Shown: positions 24,101 to 33,846, counted from the first letter of the stretch. The stretch: DNA of 64,000 nt from Sarcophilus harrisii (GCF_902635505.1 NC_045427.1:57128539-57192538), one strand, 5' to 3'. Numbers and translations are program-made. Notes: a model not told the origin generated them from the sequence alone.

Positions 24101-26845
24101 ACTCCCGGGCGCCCACCTGTAATCCGGGCTCTGAGCCACACCCGGATCTTCCCACTGCAGCTGTGCCAGTGCCATGCCGCCCTCCCGCTGGAGCTGGGCC
24201 AGCAGGGGGTAGTCCAGCACCTGCTGCATCAGTTCCCGGGGGTCCTGCAGCGGCTGCCCAGCTCCCTGCAGGGGGCACAGACACGGGGGGTGAGCGGGCA
24301 AGGAGGCAGAGCTGCAGGGGCTGGCAAGGAGGCTGGAGGGGCAGCTGGGCCCATGCTCCTGGTCACCGGCAGCCATACTCACCCCATGGCCCTCTGCCTC
24401 GGGGGCAGCCTCGACACTCTTGATGGCCCCTTGGAGCAGGGTGCAGGCCTCCAGGCAACTCTGCTGCAAGGCTTCCAGCCGCTGAAGGACAGGGAGCGCG
24501 GTGGTCCGTGGCCCGGCACTGGGCTCCCAGCACTGGGCTCCTGGTGCGGCCCCCCCAGGAAAGCTGAGAGCCCCGGGGCCGCTCCCTGTCCCTACCACCC
24601 CCTGCTACCCCACTGACCTTTCGGAAAGCCAGCCAGGCACCGTGGCTATAGGGCAGGCAGCCTTCCAGGCTGAGGGGCAGCTGGGAGTTCGGGATGAAGG
24701 AGAGCAGAGCTTGGCGGGAGGGCAGCAGCTCCAGCTGGGGAGGGAGAGGGAGCTGGGGCAGGCGGCAGGGAGGACATGGAGGGGGCCTGGGGAGGGGGCC
24801 TGGGGAGGGGAGCCCAGAGAGGGAGACCTGGGAGGGGGGGCCTGGAGAGGGGAGCCTGGGGGGGAGACTGGGAGGGGGGACCCTGGAGAGGGGGACCTGG
24901 GGAGGGGAGCCCGGGAGGGGGCCTGAAAGGGAAGAGGAAGCGCCGAGGGCAGGGCCCCAACGGGCACCCTCAGCCCAGCCCGGTACCTTCAGTCCCGGAG
25001 GGAGCGCCCCGGCCATTTTCCCCAGCAGCAGGACCTGGTGCACGGAGCCTGGGACAATTTTCTGAAACAGCCACGGCCGCAGCCCTCAGTGCCAGCAGCC
25101 TCCCGGGCCCTCAGCCCTCGCCCCGGCCCCGAGCCCTCCCTCATGGGTCCCAGACTGCCCGGCCTCCCCCGAGGAGCCTCCCAGGGCCTTCTCCTCAGAA
25201 AAGGGGCCCGGGACCCCGGCCCAGGCTCACCTGCATCTGGCTGAGCCCCAGGAAGAGGCTGGGGCTGGGCAGACAGTGCCGGGCGTCCACCAGCACAGTC
25301 AGTCCCCGGGCCTGGTCCTCGGGCCTGCCAAAGTTGGAGCAGAGAGAAGCTGACTCGGGCCTCCCCACCCCCATCCCTGCTCCTCCCCCCCGAAGGGCCC
25401 TGCTCCCACCTGGGGATGCTGTGCAGGTAAAGGAAGAGGCCCACAAGCTCCTGGACACTGCAGTGAGGGCCCAGCCAGGCCACGTTCCGGGTACAGACCA
25501 GCAGCACCGCCCGGCCCTGGGCGTCCCTGGTCCCTGCAGGAAGGCAGGGCTCACCACCGGGCCCTGCTCCTCTTTCTGTGGCCTCCGCCTCGGTGTCAGG
25601 CCCTCCCCCAGCCCCTGCCCCTGCCCCCCTGCCCCTGCCCCCCTGCCCCCAGCCCCCCTGCCCCCCTGCCCCAGCCCCAGTCCCCCTGCCCCCCTGCCCC
25701 TGCCCCCCGCCCCCTCCCCCGCCTCCGGCTCCTCACCAGGCAAGGCCGCTACACCACTGGCCAGCAGCTGGGGTGACAAGTCCTGGGCCAGGAGGGGCCT
25801 CCCGGCCCCAGGCGGGGCGGGGGGGCCCTGGGAGGCCTCGGGCTCTCCAGGCTCACCTGGGGAGAGGGCTTGGTGGCTACTTCTACTCTGCTGGGGTTGG
25901 GGCCCCCGGGGACATTGGGCAGAGCCCGTGACTCCTGATTCGGGGCAGGGGGTCCTGCAGCGGGTGGGGGTGGGGGGGAGATCTGAGCCCCGGGGGCCTC
26001 CCTCGCCACGAGCCCCAGCGGCCCTGCTCACCTTCCCCGGGGGGTGCCGGCCCCAGATCCTCGGCAGGCTCCCCAGAACCTCTCCTCCTCTGGACATCCT
26101 CAAGGGCAGAGGGGGCCGGGCTCCCAGGCCCCCCTCCCCCCTCCTCCGGGGTCGGCCCGAGAGCTGGAGGGCCCTGGCGGGCCCGGGGGTCGGCTCCCCC
26201 TGGCCGGGCCACCGCGGGGGCCTCCTCTGGGCCTGGCTCAGCGGCCCCAGGAGGCTCTGGGGGACAGGGGGCCCCCTCCGCGGGGCCCTCGTCGGCCCAG
26301 GCGTCGGCATAGCTGCACACAGCATACCTCCAGTCAGTGGCGTGGGCTTCCCCCGGGGGCAGGGCCGGGTCCTCCCCGCACCCAGCCTGGCCCTGAGGCT
26401 GGGGGCTCCCGGGGGGGCCCGGCGTGGGGGAGGGGCCTGGGGAAGCCAGGGCAGCTCCGGAGGGGCCCCCAGCACCCGGCGTGTCCAGGAAGCGAGGCTT
26501 CAGCACCCGCGCCCAGGGGACCCTCAGGACGCGGCCCCCGGGCACCGCCAGCAGGCAGCAGCGCAGCGGCCCCGGCCCCGGCCCGGCGTTGAGGGCGTCC
26601 AGCCAACGGGCGGTGAAGATGGCCGAGTAGCTGGCCTCGGGCAGGGGCAGCTGCCGGGCGCCGTGGCCCCCGGGCGCCAGGCAGGTCAGTGCCAGGCGGG
26701 GCCGGCGCCGGAAGGGCACCAGCTGCAGGTAGAAGTCCCCGGGCTCCAGCAGGCGCCAGTCCAGGGAGGCCAGGTGCACCACCACGCGCTCCCCGAGGCA
26801 CAGGGGCCAGCCGGCGTGGGCAAAGAGGCGTCCGGGGTACTGCGC
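17927..26845 (-). CDS. PLEKHG4: PLEKHG4 (puratrophin-1), RhoGEF; 20 coding exons, first coding exon(s) not found
   Basis: Exons, 5' to 3' on the minus strand: 26032-26845, 25737-25856, 25410-25533, 25231-25324, 24987-25061, 24618-24734, 24383-24481, 24117-24265, 23890-24028, 23561-23677, 23170-23352, 21482-22143, 20929-21175, 20389-20478, 19756-19998, 19385-19555, 19040-19217, 18650-18766, 18257-18490 and 17927-18156. They join in phase to about 1400 residues; human PLEKHG4 has 1191. Order of parts: a Solo/ARHGEF40-like N-terminal segment (about 1-105), a low-complexity acidic/Pro region (105-300), a SEC14/CRAL-TRIO-like domain (312-450), spectrin-like helices (450-760), a Ser-rich linker, DH (about 900-1085), PH (1092-1207) and a Ser-rich tail. 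Family role: nucleotide exchange on Rho GTPases at the cytoskeleton. The human gene was once linked to a 16q ataxia. The very high GC content differs sharply from the flanks. Start codon and promoter are unresolved. Confidence 0.94.
18257..18490 (-). CDS. PLEKHG4: PLEKHG4 exon, tail
   Basis: Acceptor ccgggacag, donor gtatgt. It reads [20 protein letters not shown], then [20 protein letters not shown] and [16 protein letters not shown]. Confidence 0.91.
   Translation of the reverse strand, partial: ELALGPPLQCLCLITPTPFPGLQQLCPLVLPPVPCWGLSTCTCVETQLEWDSAGPCTPLLTWRRSRIQRLKQEASLR
18650..18766 (-). CDS. PLEKHG4: PLEKHG4 exon
   Basis: Acceptor ctccccag, donor gtactg. It reads [20 protein letters not shown] then [17 protein letters not shown]. 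Confidence 0.93.
19040..19217 (-). CDS. PLEKHG4: PLEKHG4 exon, PH domain second half
   Basis: Acceptor tctgggcag, donor gtaccc, a weak +4 to +6. It reads [20 protein letters not shown], then [20 protein letters not shown] and [14 protein letters not shown]. The last PH helix carries the expected Trp. Confidence 0.93.
19385..19555 (-). CDS. PLEKHG4: PLEKHG4 exon, PH domain first half
   Basis: Acceptor cgtgccag, donor gtaggc. It reads [20 protein letters not shown], then [20 protein letters not shown] and SFVYKHSFK. Confidence 0.94.
19756..19998 (-). CDS. PLEKHG4: PLEKHG4 exon, DH domain core
   Basis: Acceptor ggggcccag, donor gtgagt. It reads [20 protein letters not shown] then YALLLQEL and [31 protein letters not shown] is the signature of the DH alpha-5/6 region that binds the Rho switch. 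Confidence 0.95.
20389..20478 (-). CDS. PLEKHG4: PLEKHG4 exon, DH domain
   Basis: Acceptor acccccacag, donor gtgggc. It reads [20 protein letters not shown] then [10 protein letters not shown], 30 codons. Confidence 0.94.
20929..21175 (-). CDS. PLEKHG4: PLEKHG4 exon, start of DH domain
   Basis: Acceptor accgggcag, donor gtgagg. It reads [20 protein letters not shown], then [20 protein letters not shown] and HAFLRH. This is conserved region 1 of a Dbl-homology RhoGEF domain, the E of [10 protein letters not shown] being the usual GTPase-contacting glutamate. Confidence 0.95.
21482..22143 (-). CDS. PLEKHG4: PLEKHG4 large exon with Ser run and linker
   Basis: Acceptor ccattgcag, donor gtaaag. 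It starts [20 protein letters not shown] and passes [17 protein letters not shown]. It then has a serine run coded partly by five AGC codons (about 21820-21835), a basic [16 protein letters not shown] patch and a Pro/Ser linker ending STQNR, just before the DH domain. An internal GTGAGC near 21645 could act as an alternative donor, but only the 21482 end keeps phase with the DH exon. Confidence 0.9.
23170..23352 (-). CDS. PLEKHG4: PLEKHG4 exon
   Basis: Acceptor tgtcccag, donor gtgcgc. It reads [20 protein letters not shown], then [20 protein letters not shown] and [11 protein letters not shown], a long helical region. Confidence 0.93.
23561..23677 (-). CDS. PLEKHG4: PLEKHG4 exon
   Basis: Acceptor cccctccag, donor gtgggg. 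It reads [20 protein letters not shown] then [19 protein letters not shown]. Confidence 0.93.
23890..24028 (-). CDS. PLEKHG4: PLEKHG4 exon
   Basis: Acceptor tgtgccag, donor gtggga. It reads [20 protein letters not shown] then [18 protein letters not shown], an amphipathic spectrin-like helix. Confidence 0.93.
24117..24265 (-). CDS. PLEKHG4: PLEKHG4 exon
   Basis: Acceptor cccctgcag, donor gtgggc. It reads [20 protein letters not shown] and ends VAQSPDYR across the junction. Confidence 0.93.
24383..24481 (-). CDS. PLEKHG4: PLEKHG4 exon
   Basis: Acceptor gtccttcag, donor gtgagt. It reads [20 protein letters not shown] then [13 protein letters not shown], the first spectrin-like helix. Confidence 0.93.
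24618..24734 (-). CDS. PLEKHG4: PLEKHG4 exon
   Basis: Acceptor cctccccag, donor gtcagt. It reads [20 protein letters not shown] then [19 protein letters not shown], the end of the SEC14-like domain. Confidence 0.93.
24776..24940. repeat. G-rich minisatellite in a PLEKHG4 intron
   Basis: Repeats of about 15-21 bp built on ctggggaggggagcc and ctggagagggg. The strand asymmetry suggests G-quadruplex potential. Confidence 0.8.
24987..25061 (-). CDS. PLEKHG4: PLEKHG4 exon
   Basis: Acceptor ctgtttcag, donor gtaccg. It reads [20 protein letters not shown] then PPGLK, 25 codons. Confidence 0.92.
25231..25324 (-). CDS. PLEKHG4: PLEKHG4 exon
   Basis: Acceptor ctttggcag, donor gtgagc. It reads [20 protein letters not shown] then LSQMQ; the GLTVLVDAR strand is typical of SEC14-like folds. 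Confidence 0.93.
25410..25533 (-). CDS. PLEKHG4: PLEKHG4 exon
   Basis: Acceptor ttcctgcag, donor gtggga. It reads [20 protein letters not shown] then [14 protein letters not shown], a SEC14-like opening strand and helix. Confidence 0.93.
25606..25720. repeat. C-rich (CCCCTGCCC)n tract in a PLEKHG4 intron
   Basis: Irregular cccctgccccc units directly downstream of the exon ending at 25737 (minus strand). Confidence 0.8.
25737..25856 (-). CDS. PLEKHG4: PLEKHG4 exon
   Basis: Acceptor ctccccag, donor gtgagg. It reads [20 protein letters not shown], which leads into the CRAL-TRIO-like domain. Confidence 0.92.
26032..26845 (-). CDS. PLEKHG4: PLEKHG4 exon with N-terminal segment not in the human reference protein
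   Basis: Acceptor cccatttcag, donor gtgagc. The frame is open from the first codon: [20 protein letters not shown], later [40 protein letters not shown] and [11 protein letters not shown]. The second half reads [16 protein letters not shown], which matches the start of human PLEKHG4 (HATDWRFAVCSF, about 16 residues after its Met). The first half resembles, from memory, the N terminus of ARHGEF40 (Solo). An upstream exon must supply the Met. Confidence 0.88.
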
Positions 26846-26883
26846 CTGAAATGGGAGAGGCGCAGCCCTGAAGGCGGGCCCGG

Positions 26884-27016
26884 GGCCAGCCCCTCGCCCC
26901 GGAGGCCCTCACCCCGGGAGGCCCTCGCCCCGGAGACCCTCACCCCGAGAGGCCCTCGCCCCGGAGACCCTCGCCCCGGGAGGCCCCCACCCCGGGAGGC
27001 CCTTGCCCCAGGAGGC
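26884..27016. repeat. 15-bp minisatellite upstream of PLEKHG4 exon 26032-26845
   Basis: About nine copies of ggaggccctcgcccc with point variants. It ends about 40 bases from the splice acceptor of the N-terminal exon. Confidence 0.85.
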
Positions 27017-27095
27017 CGCAGGGGCTCTGGCCTGCAGAGAAGATTCTAGCAGGACGGAGCCCAGAAGTCACCCCACCTACCTCTCTCTCCCCTTA

Positions 27096-27665
27096 CAGAT
27101 GGCCCCAGAGAGGTCAGAGGGCCTAGAGATCATTTCCTCTAACCTCTCACCTTACACATGACCCCAGAGAGGTCAACAGGTCTACATCCCTCACCTTACA
27201 GATGACCCCAGAGAGGTCAAAGGGTCTAGAGGTCATCTTATCTAACTTCTCTCCTTGCAGATGGCCTCAGAGAGGTCAGAGGGCCTAGAGGTCATTTCCT
27301 CTAACTTCTTACCTTGCAGATAACCTCCAGAGAGGTCAGTGGCTGCCCAGGATACCCAGGCTGGGGGGAAGGGAACAAGAAGGGACTTGGAAGTCACCTG
27401 ATCTAACAACCCCTCACCTTACACACGACCTCAGAGAGGCCAGAGGGCCTAGAGGTCATTTCCTCTAACCTCTCACCTTACACATGACCCCAGAGAAGCC
27501 AGAGGGCCTAGAGGTCATTTCCTCTAACCTCTCACCTTACACATGACCCCAGAGAGGTCAGAGGGCCTAGAAGTCATTTCCTCTAACCCCTCCCCTTGCC
27601 CATGACCCCAGAGAGGTCAGCGGGCCTAGAGACCGCCTCTCTAGCCCCTCCCCTCACAGAGGGGG
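27096..27665. repeat. 58-bp minisatellite, about nine copies
   Basis: The unit carries gaccccagagaggtcagagg, gcctagaggtcatttcctct and aacctctcaccttacacatg. Spacing is mostly 57-60 bp, with one shorter unit near 27180 and one unit interrupted near 27345-27400. The motif resembles a MIR core segment. Confidence 0.85.
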
Positions 27666-28128
27666 CAGGGACTGCCCAGGTGCTCAGGCTGGGGGGAGGG
27701 GAGCTGCCTGGCCCCGCCCCCCAGCTGCCCCCGGGGCCTAAAGGCATCCTCCTCCCCCTGGGCCCCCAGGGAAGCCAGAGGGGCCGGGCCCTCCCCCTCC
27801 CTCTCCCCAAGAGGCCTGGCCCCTCCCCCCCGGGCCCGAAGGGGCGGGCGGGCCGCTGGCCTCACAGGGGGCCAGGGGCCGGGTCCCCTGGGGAGGGGCC
27901 GGCCCGCCCCCCGCCCGGCCCCCCAGGGGCCGGGGTTCCTGCAGGCTGGGGCGGGACAAAAAGCCCCCCAGGGGCGCGGCCCTGCGCTGGCCTCCCGGGG
28001 GGCGGGGAGGGGCCCCGGGGAAGGGGGTCAGGGGGGCCGGGGGGGCGGCGGGGCAGGTTGGGGGGCCCTGCCCAACCCGCCTGGGGGAGGGGCCGGCTGC
28101 CCGCCCCCGGACCGAGGGCAGCCCCCCC
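27666..28128. other. GC-rich non-coding stretch upstream of PLEKHG4
   Basis: C/G runs with few features. Long open frames here are composition effects. I found no exon for the missing PLEKHG4 N terminus. Confidence 0.5.
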
Positions 28129-28795
28129 CCCCCCCTCCCCCCTTTTGCCTTTCCCCTCCTCCCTTCTTCCCCCCCTGCCTCCCACTTTTCTTCCCTCCTT
28201 CCCGGGCCCCTTCCTTCCTTTCTTCCCCCCTTCCTTCCTTCCTCCCTCCCCCCCCCCCCTCCCTTTTCCCCTCCCCCCTTTCCCTCTCCCTTCCTCCCTT
28301 CCTTCCCTCCCTCCTCCCCCCCTTTTTCTTCCCTTCCTCCCTCCCTTCCTTCCTTCCTTCCTCCCTTCCTCCCTTCCTTCCTTCCTTCCTTCCTCTCATC
28401 CTTCCTTCCTTCCTTCCTCCCTTCCTCCCTTCCTTCCTTCCTCTCATCCTTCCTTCCTTCCTTCCTTCCTTCCTCCCTTCCTTCCTTCCTTCCTTCCTCT
28501 CATCCTTCCTTCCTTCCTTCCTTCCTTCCTTCCTTCCTTCCTCCCTTCCTCCCTTCCTTCCTTCCTTCCTTCCTCTCATCCTTCCTTCCTTCCTTCCTTC
28601 CTTCCCTCCTTCCCTTCTTTCCTTCCTTCCTTCCTTCCTCCCTTCCTCCCTTCCTTCCTTCCTTCCTCTCATCCTTCCTTCCTTCCTTCCTTCCTTCCTC
28701 CCTTCCTCCCTCCCTTCCTTCCTTCCTTCCTCTCATCCTTCCTTCCTTCCTTCCTCCCTCCTTCCCTCCCTTCCTTCCCTTCCCTTTGCTTTTCC
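28129..28795. repeat. TTCC/GGAA polypyrimidine tract with periodic CTCATCC breaks
   Basis: About 650 bp almost wholly C and T on the plus strand. From 28330 on it is (CCTT)n blocks separated by cctctcatcc at about 28392, 28440, 28496, 28573, 28666 and 28730, i.e. a higher-order repeat. The minus strand is (GGAA)n. Confidence 0.95.
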
Positions 28796-29079
28796 CTGGG
28801 GCAGTCGGGGTTGGGTGCCTTGCCCAGGTCCCACAGCCGGGCAGTGTCAGAGACCACGCTGGGACTCGGGCCCCCCTGACATGGGGCCGGGGCTCTGCCT
28901 TCCCCTCCTTCCCTTTCCGTTCTTTTTCCCTTTCTTCAGAAGGCCACTTCTAATTGCCAGACCTCGGTTTCTTTATCTATGAAATGGGGGCCCTTGTAGT
29001 TCAGCCAGGCTGGAGGGAGAAGCCAGAGATTGTCGCATCCCCTGCTTTTTACGAGTGACCATGTTTTCAGAGCCGGCTT

Positions 29080-29720
29080 CGGTGAAAAGCCAGCGAGAGG
29101 CTTCTCTAACGCGGGGAGGGGTCGCTGGACGCGGTGGCCCCTTGCGATCGCCCTGCTCTGCCTGTGTCTGTGCGGCCGGGCAGTGGCGGGGGCTCCCGGG
29201 GCGCTGACAAGCCCCCAAATGCCGGCCACGATTCTGCCCCGTCCCGTGCCCCGGGACTCACGGCTGGGAGGGGCTCGAGACCGTCTCACCAGCCCCTCTG
29301 TTTTACCGACGGGAAACTGGGGCTCACAGAAGCCTGCGGCTCATGGCCCCCAGGACTCCGGGACAGACGCGCCGGCGCCGGGGGAAGGTGGATTTTGTCA
29401 GAGAGGCCCCGGGGGCTGCGGGTCCGAGCTCCTGCCCCGATTTATAAGCTGGGACTGGAGCAAGGTCACGCTTGCCGAGCTTGCCCGGAGGTTTGCTGCA
29501 GCTCCTCCCGGGCCCCGTGCAGCCCTCGGCGCTCAGAGCCCCCCCCCGCACTTTGCGTCTCTGAAGGCCCCCGGGGTGGGGGGGGGGAGTGGAGAGCACA
29601 AAGGTGATGCGGCTCCTGAGGGCAGAGCTCGGCCGAGATGCCCTGGGGACCACTTAGTCCAGCTCGACCTTTTTCCAGGCGAGGGTTCCCGAGGGCCCCC
29701 GCGGCAGTGACTGACGGAGG
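29080..29720. promoter_or_regulatory. CpG-rich block, possible PLEKHG4 promoter
   Basis: Dense CpG (gcggggaggggtcgctggac, gcgccggcgccggggg) in an otherwise CpG-poor region about 2-3 kb upstream of the first visible PLEKHG4 exon. Inferred from composition and position only. No TATA box or start site can be assigned. Confidence 0.35.
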
Positions 29721-32700
29721 AGTCAGTGAAACCCGGGCCGACTCCCGGGCCTGCTCTCCCCCGGCCCTCGGGGAGCCTTCCCCTGCCCCCGGTGGGTGGG
29801 GCAGCACACTTCCCGGGAATCGGAGGCTCCGGGACCTCCGGGCCCCCAGCCCCACTCAGACCCAGTCAGGCCCAGCGTGCCACGGCCCCCGAGAAGCAGC
29901 GCCCCCGCTATGGTGTTTCCTACATGCCCGAGGTCCCCAAACAGGCAGCTGTGAAAGGGGCATTGTGTGCCAGGGCCCGGGGGCAGGGAGAGAGGGAGAG
30001 GGAGGAGGGCCCTGGAGGTCCAGCCCACAGGAAAGAAGGAAGGGGAGGCAAGTCCGGACCCCCCAGAAAAGGACGCCTTTCTCCCGGGGCACTTCCTCGT
30101 AGCCAGAAATCTGGGTTCCTCTGCCCGGACAGTCCCATCCGGGGCCTCTGCCCCATCCAAGCCTCCCCTTCTCAGGCTCCTCCACCCCAACCCGTTGCCC
30201 TTCCCTGATCACGGACTCGGGGCTGGGGCAGCTGTCAAGGAGCCCGGCTCTGCCCCCTTCCCACAGGGACCCACCAGGGAAGCTGCCCCCCGGGAGGCCC
30301 TGGAAGCTGAGGGAGAGACTCCCGCTGCCCCCTCCCCCCAGGCTGGCGCAGGGCTGCGCCTGCCACGAGCTGGGAAGGTGACGGTCCCTGTGGGAGGGGC
30401 ACATGGACCAATGAGCATCCGCCAGCCACCCCCACTCACCATGCCGCCCTCGGAGTCGGGCCCCTCTCCTCGGGCCTGCGGGGCCCCTGCCCCGCTCAGC
30501 ACACGCGGCGCCCCCACTGACCCAGACCCCCAGCAGCAGCCCCTGCCCCGGCACAGCGCGGCTCCCGGCCCGCCTGCGGCAGCTCCAACTGGAGACGCTC
30601 TGGGCACTGCCCACCAGGCTCAGCTGACGGGCAATGTGGGTGGGAGGGGAAGGAGGGAGGGGAAGGGGAGATGGGAGGGGAGGAGAAAGGAGAGGAGCCA
30701 CCAGGGATCACATGGAAAATCCAGCTCCCCCCACCCATGCTGCCGCTGCCCTTGCCCGGGGAGGGGGGACACGCAGCCTCAGTGTAAGATGCAAAAGGCG
30801 CGATTCGAATCCAGAGCAAAGCTCCAAACCCAGGACTCTTGCTCTGCCACAAGAGGAAGAAAAGAAAGTGCTTAAGGAGAGGAAACAGATGGTCCGGGCT
30901 CTGAGGGGATGGGGGGCAGCCCCGTGTCTCTGCCCCCATGGTCCCACCCAAGCAGAGGCCACAGCCCCTGGGACAGGCCCTTCTCGCCCCAGGATCCTGG
31001 TGGGGACAGGGCCAGGGCCAGAAGCTCTAGCAGGAAGGAGGGTCCGGCCGTGGCAGGGCCTGCTACTAGTGCACTCCTGCCCTCTCTTCCCTCCGTCTGT
31101 CTGTCTGTCTGTCTCCTTTCCTTTTCTCTCTCTTTCTCCCCTTCCTCAAACACACACTCTCTCTCTTCTGCCCAGTCCCTAAAGATCCAGAGTCCCAGCC
31201 CCCAGCCCAGAGCCAGGTAAGCCCAGAGCCCGGGGCAGGGGTTCAACCTCCGCACATACATGAGAGACCATTCTCTCCCCCGGGAGGCAGACTTCTGCTG
31301 CCCGTTTGTGGGCAATGGCCCGGCACGTGGTGGCCCTTGTCTCCAGGCCTCGGAGGCCCCTGCAGCAGAGGGGGGCGGTCTCGGGGCCCCCGGGCTGGGC
31401 CTCTGCGATTCACTCTCTGCGCCGCATCAGGCAAGTCACTGACCCCAACCCTCAGTTTCCTCGTTTGTAAAGTTAAGAGACCGGGCTCCCAGGCCCGCGT
31501 AGGCCCCTTGTAGCCCCAAAAGTGCGGTTCTCCATTCCTTTCCATCAGTGACTCGGGCCGAGGAGGGCACATCCCCAGCCCCGAGCCTGGGCTCTCCCCC
31601 CACGTCCCACTCCCCCAGATCTCCGAGCCCTGCCCCTTCCCCTCCAGACTTCCAGAAACCCCTCCTCCAATCCCGGGCCGAGGAAAGGCTGGGGACGCTC
31701 AGACAAAAGGAGGCTGGGGCTGGTCATGAGCAGCCCCGGAGCCCCCGGAGCGCAGTGAAAACCTCACACAGAGACTTGAGAGCTGGTCGTGTCCGGCGGC
31801 GGTTCCGGAGGAAGGAGGCACCTGGTGCCCCCTCCTGCCCGAAGGCGACGGACCCAGCAGAGCAGGACACATGGCTCTGGACCGGCCGATGTGGGCTCTG
31901 TCCTGCTTGACTATGCAAGTTTTCATAAGTTTTTTTTCCAACAGGGGAGAGTAGGAAGGAAGGGAAATAAGTATTTAACTGAGAAAATAAATTTAAGCAA
32001 TTAAACAAATTTAGAGATAACCTCACCCCCACCTTAACTCTGTTCTAGACAGGGCGGGAGGATCCTCGGGCCCAGGGTCCAACTGCTCAGCCTTTCCCCT
32101 TTGGTTCCTCCCTGCGCCGTCACCGTGCGGACAGCCAGAGGGAAGCTGGTGCCAGAGCAGGACAGAGGGCCCAGGGTGACCCCACGGCCCCACAGAAGAC
32201 AGGAAGAGCCTTACTTAGCCAAGACGGAGCAGGGCACCTGCGGGGCAGAGAGCCGGGACTTCCCGGGGAGAGGAGACTGAAAGCCGGTCACCCAAACAGG
32301 AACATGGTGGGGAGGGGGCTGGCACGTCCCCTGCTTCCGAGCCCACGGTCAGCTGGGACAGAGAGAGAGGGAGGGGGGTGATGGGGGCAAATGATGGGGG
32401 TCGGTCAGCGCAACTCCCCACATGCACACACCCCCTCCCCTCCTAAAGAAACCAGGCTGGGGAGGGGGCTGTTAGACCGAGAGGAAACGGGAGAGGACCT
32501 CTCTCTCCCAGCCCCTTTCTCACCCTTTGAAAAGAACCAAGAAGTCCAAGCCCAACACTCGGCTCTGCCAGCTCCCTTGGCCAGGACCCTCCACCCCTGC
32601 CCCGAGGGCGTGGCTGCCACATAGATACCCGGACTCGATTCCGCCCCGGCAGCCCTGCAGGGTCCGAGCACACTCACCCGACTGAAGGATGCCAGCCTGC

Positions 32701-33840
32701 TCACCGGCTCCTGGGCTTGGGCTTGGGTGGGAACCAGGGCACCGGCTCGCTCTCCCTACACGGACCCCCAGCCCGGCCCATTCTGCATCCTCCAGCCCAG
32801 CCTTCCCCCAGGCTTTGTCCCAGGACGTCCAAATGAGTCATCCCCCTCTTCTCCCTCCTCCTTTCCTTCAGTGGCTTCCCCATCGCCCGCCAGTCTCTGT
32901 CCTTCCTCCTTGGGGGCCCTCAGGAGGCCGAGGCGCAGGGGCCAGCACGTGCAGGGCCACGCAAGGTGTCTGACTCCCTTACCTGCCTCAGCCCCCCAGG
33001 GGGACAGGGGAGCCTGGGCTGGGGAAGGGGGAGACATGGGACTCGCTGGGACAGCTCCGGTCCCAGGAGCACCGAGACAGAGGCAGACTCGGGGACTAAA
33101 ACGGACAGAGACAGGATGGGAAGGTGCTTGTGGAGACAGAGGGAGACACCAAAAATGCTTCTGGGGAGCCCGGGGGGGAGTGGGGCCAGGGGTGGGGGGC
33201 TCAGTGAGTCGGCTTCTGTTGGGAAGATGGGGAAGAGTTAAGCAATGACTCAGGAGAGCCAGATGCTGTGGCCAGGCTGGCAGCTGAGTCTGCATGGGGG
33301 AGCATTTCCACTGAGACCACAGAAGGGGGGGCCCGGGCTCTTTCTCCATCCCTGCTCCAGCAGCGCCAGAGCCAAGCCGGGAGATCCAGCCACAGCCCAC
33401 AGCCCAGCCAACTCGCAAGCTCCCCATCCTCCCCGCCCCAGGAGGCCTTTCACTCCTTCCACCCTTTGTGCCCTTCCCAGAAATTTCACCAAACCTCAGC
33501 CCTTTTCTCCCCCGGAATCTGCTGGTGTTCCCACCCCCTTTGGGGGCTGCAGAGCAGGAGTTTGCCCTCAGATAGGGCACAGGCCCCCATTTCCCTCCTT
33601 CAGGGATAGAATATAGGAGGGGGCTCTGGGAGGAAGAGGTCCGGAGGGGGTAGCAGCATCAGAGAGCTTGCTCTTCCCATCCTGGAGGTCGACCAATGGT
33701 TACAGGCAGACTTTCTGCTGATCACCTGAGGCACTTCACTGCTCTGGGTCTCAGTTTCCCCATCTGTAAAATGAGAGGCTTGGAGCGGATAGTTCTAAGG
33801 CACATTTTAGCTTTTAAAAAATTATATCCTTTGTGGATAG
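29721..33840. other. GC-rich intergenic or PLEKHG4 upstream DNA
   Basis: No exon that I recognise on either strand. It could hold untranslated PLEKHG4 exons: a GT donor context (GGCATG/GTGAGT, minus strand) occurs at about 30443. Pieces of MIR-like sequence occur at about 31425-31475 and 33715-33775. Confidence 0.4.
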
Positions 33841-33846
33841 CCTTGC

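Noticed and set aside
24776-27049. 757-codon plus-strand open frame
   Set aside because: It is antisense to PLEKHG4 exons, runs through introns and minisatellites, and is Gly/Pro/Arg-rich only because of GC content. The minus strand has phase-consistent exons matching PLEKHG4.
27096-27665. CRISPR-like regular repeat spacing
   Set aside because: Units are contiguous minisatellite copies with no unique spacers, in a mammalian genome.
27596-28879. 427-codon plus-strand frame and matching minus frames rich in REGRKEG units
   Set aside because: Translation of the (CCTT)n tract; low-complexity artefact without start context, splice sites or family.
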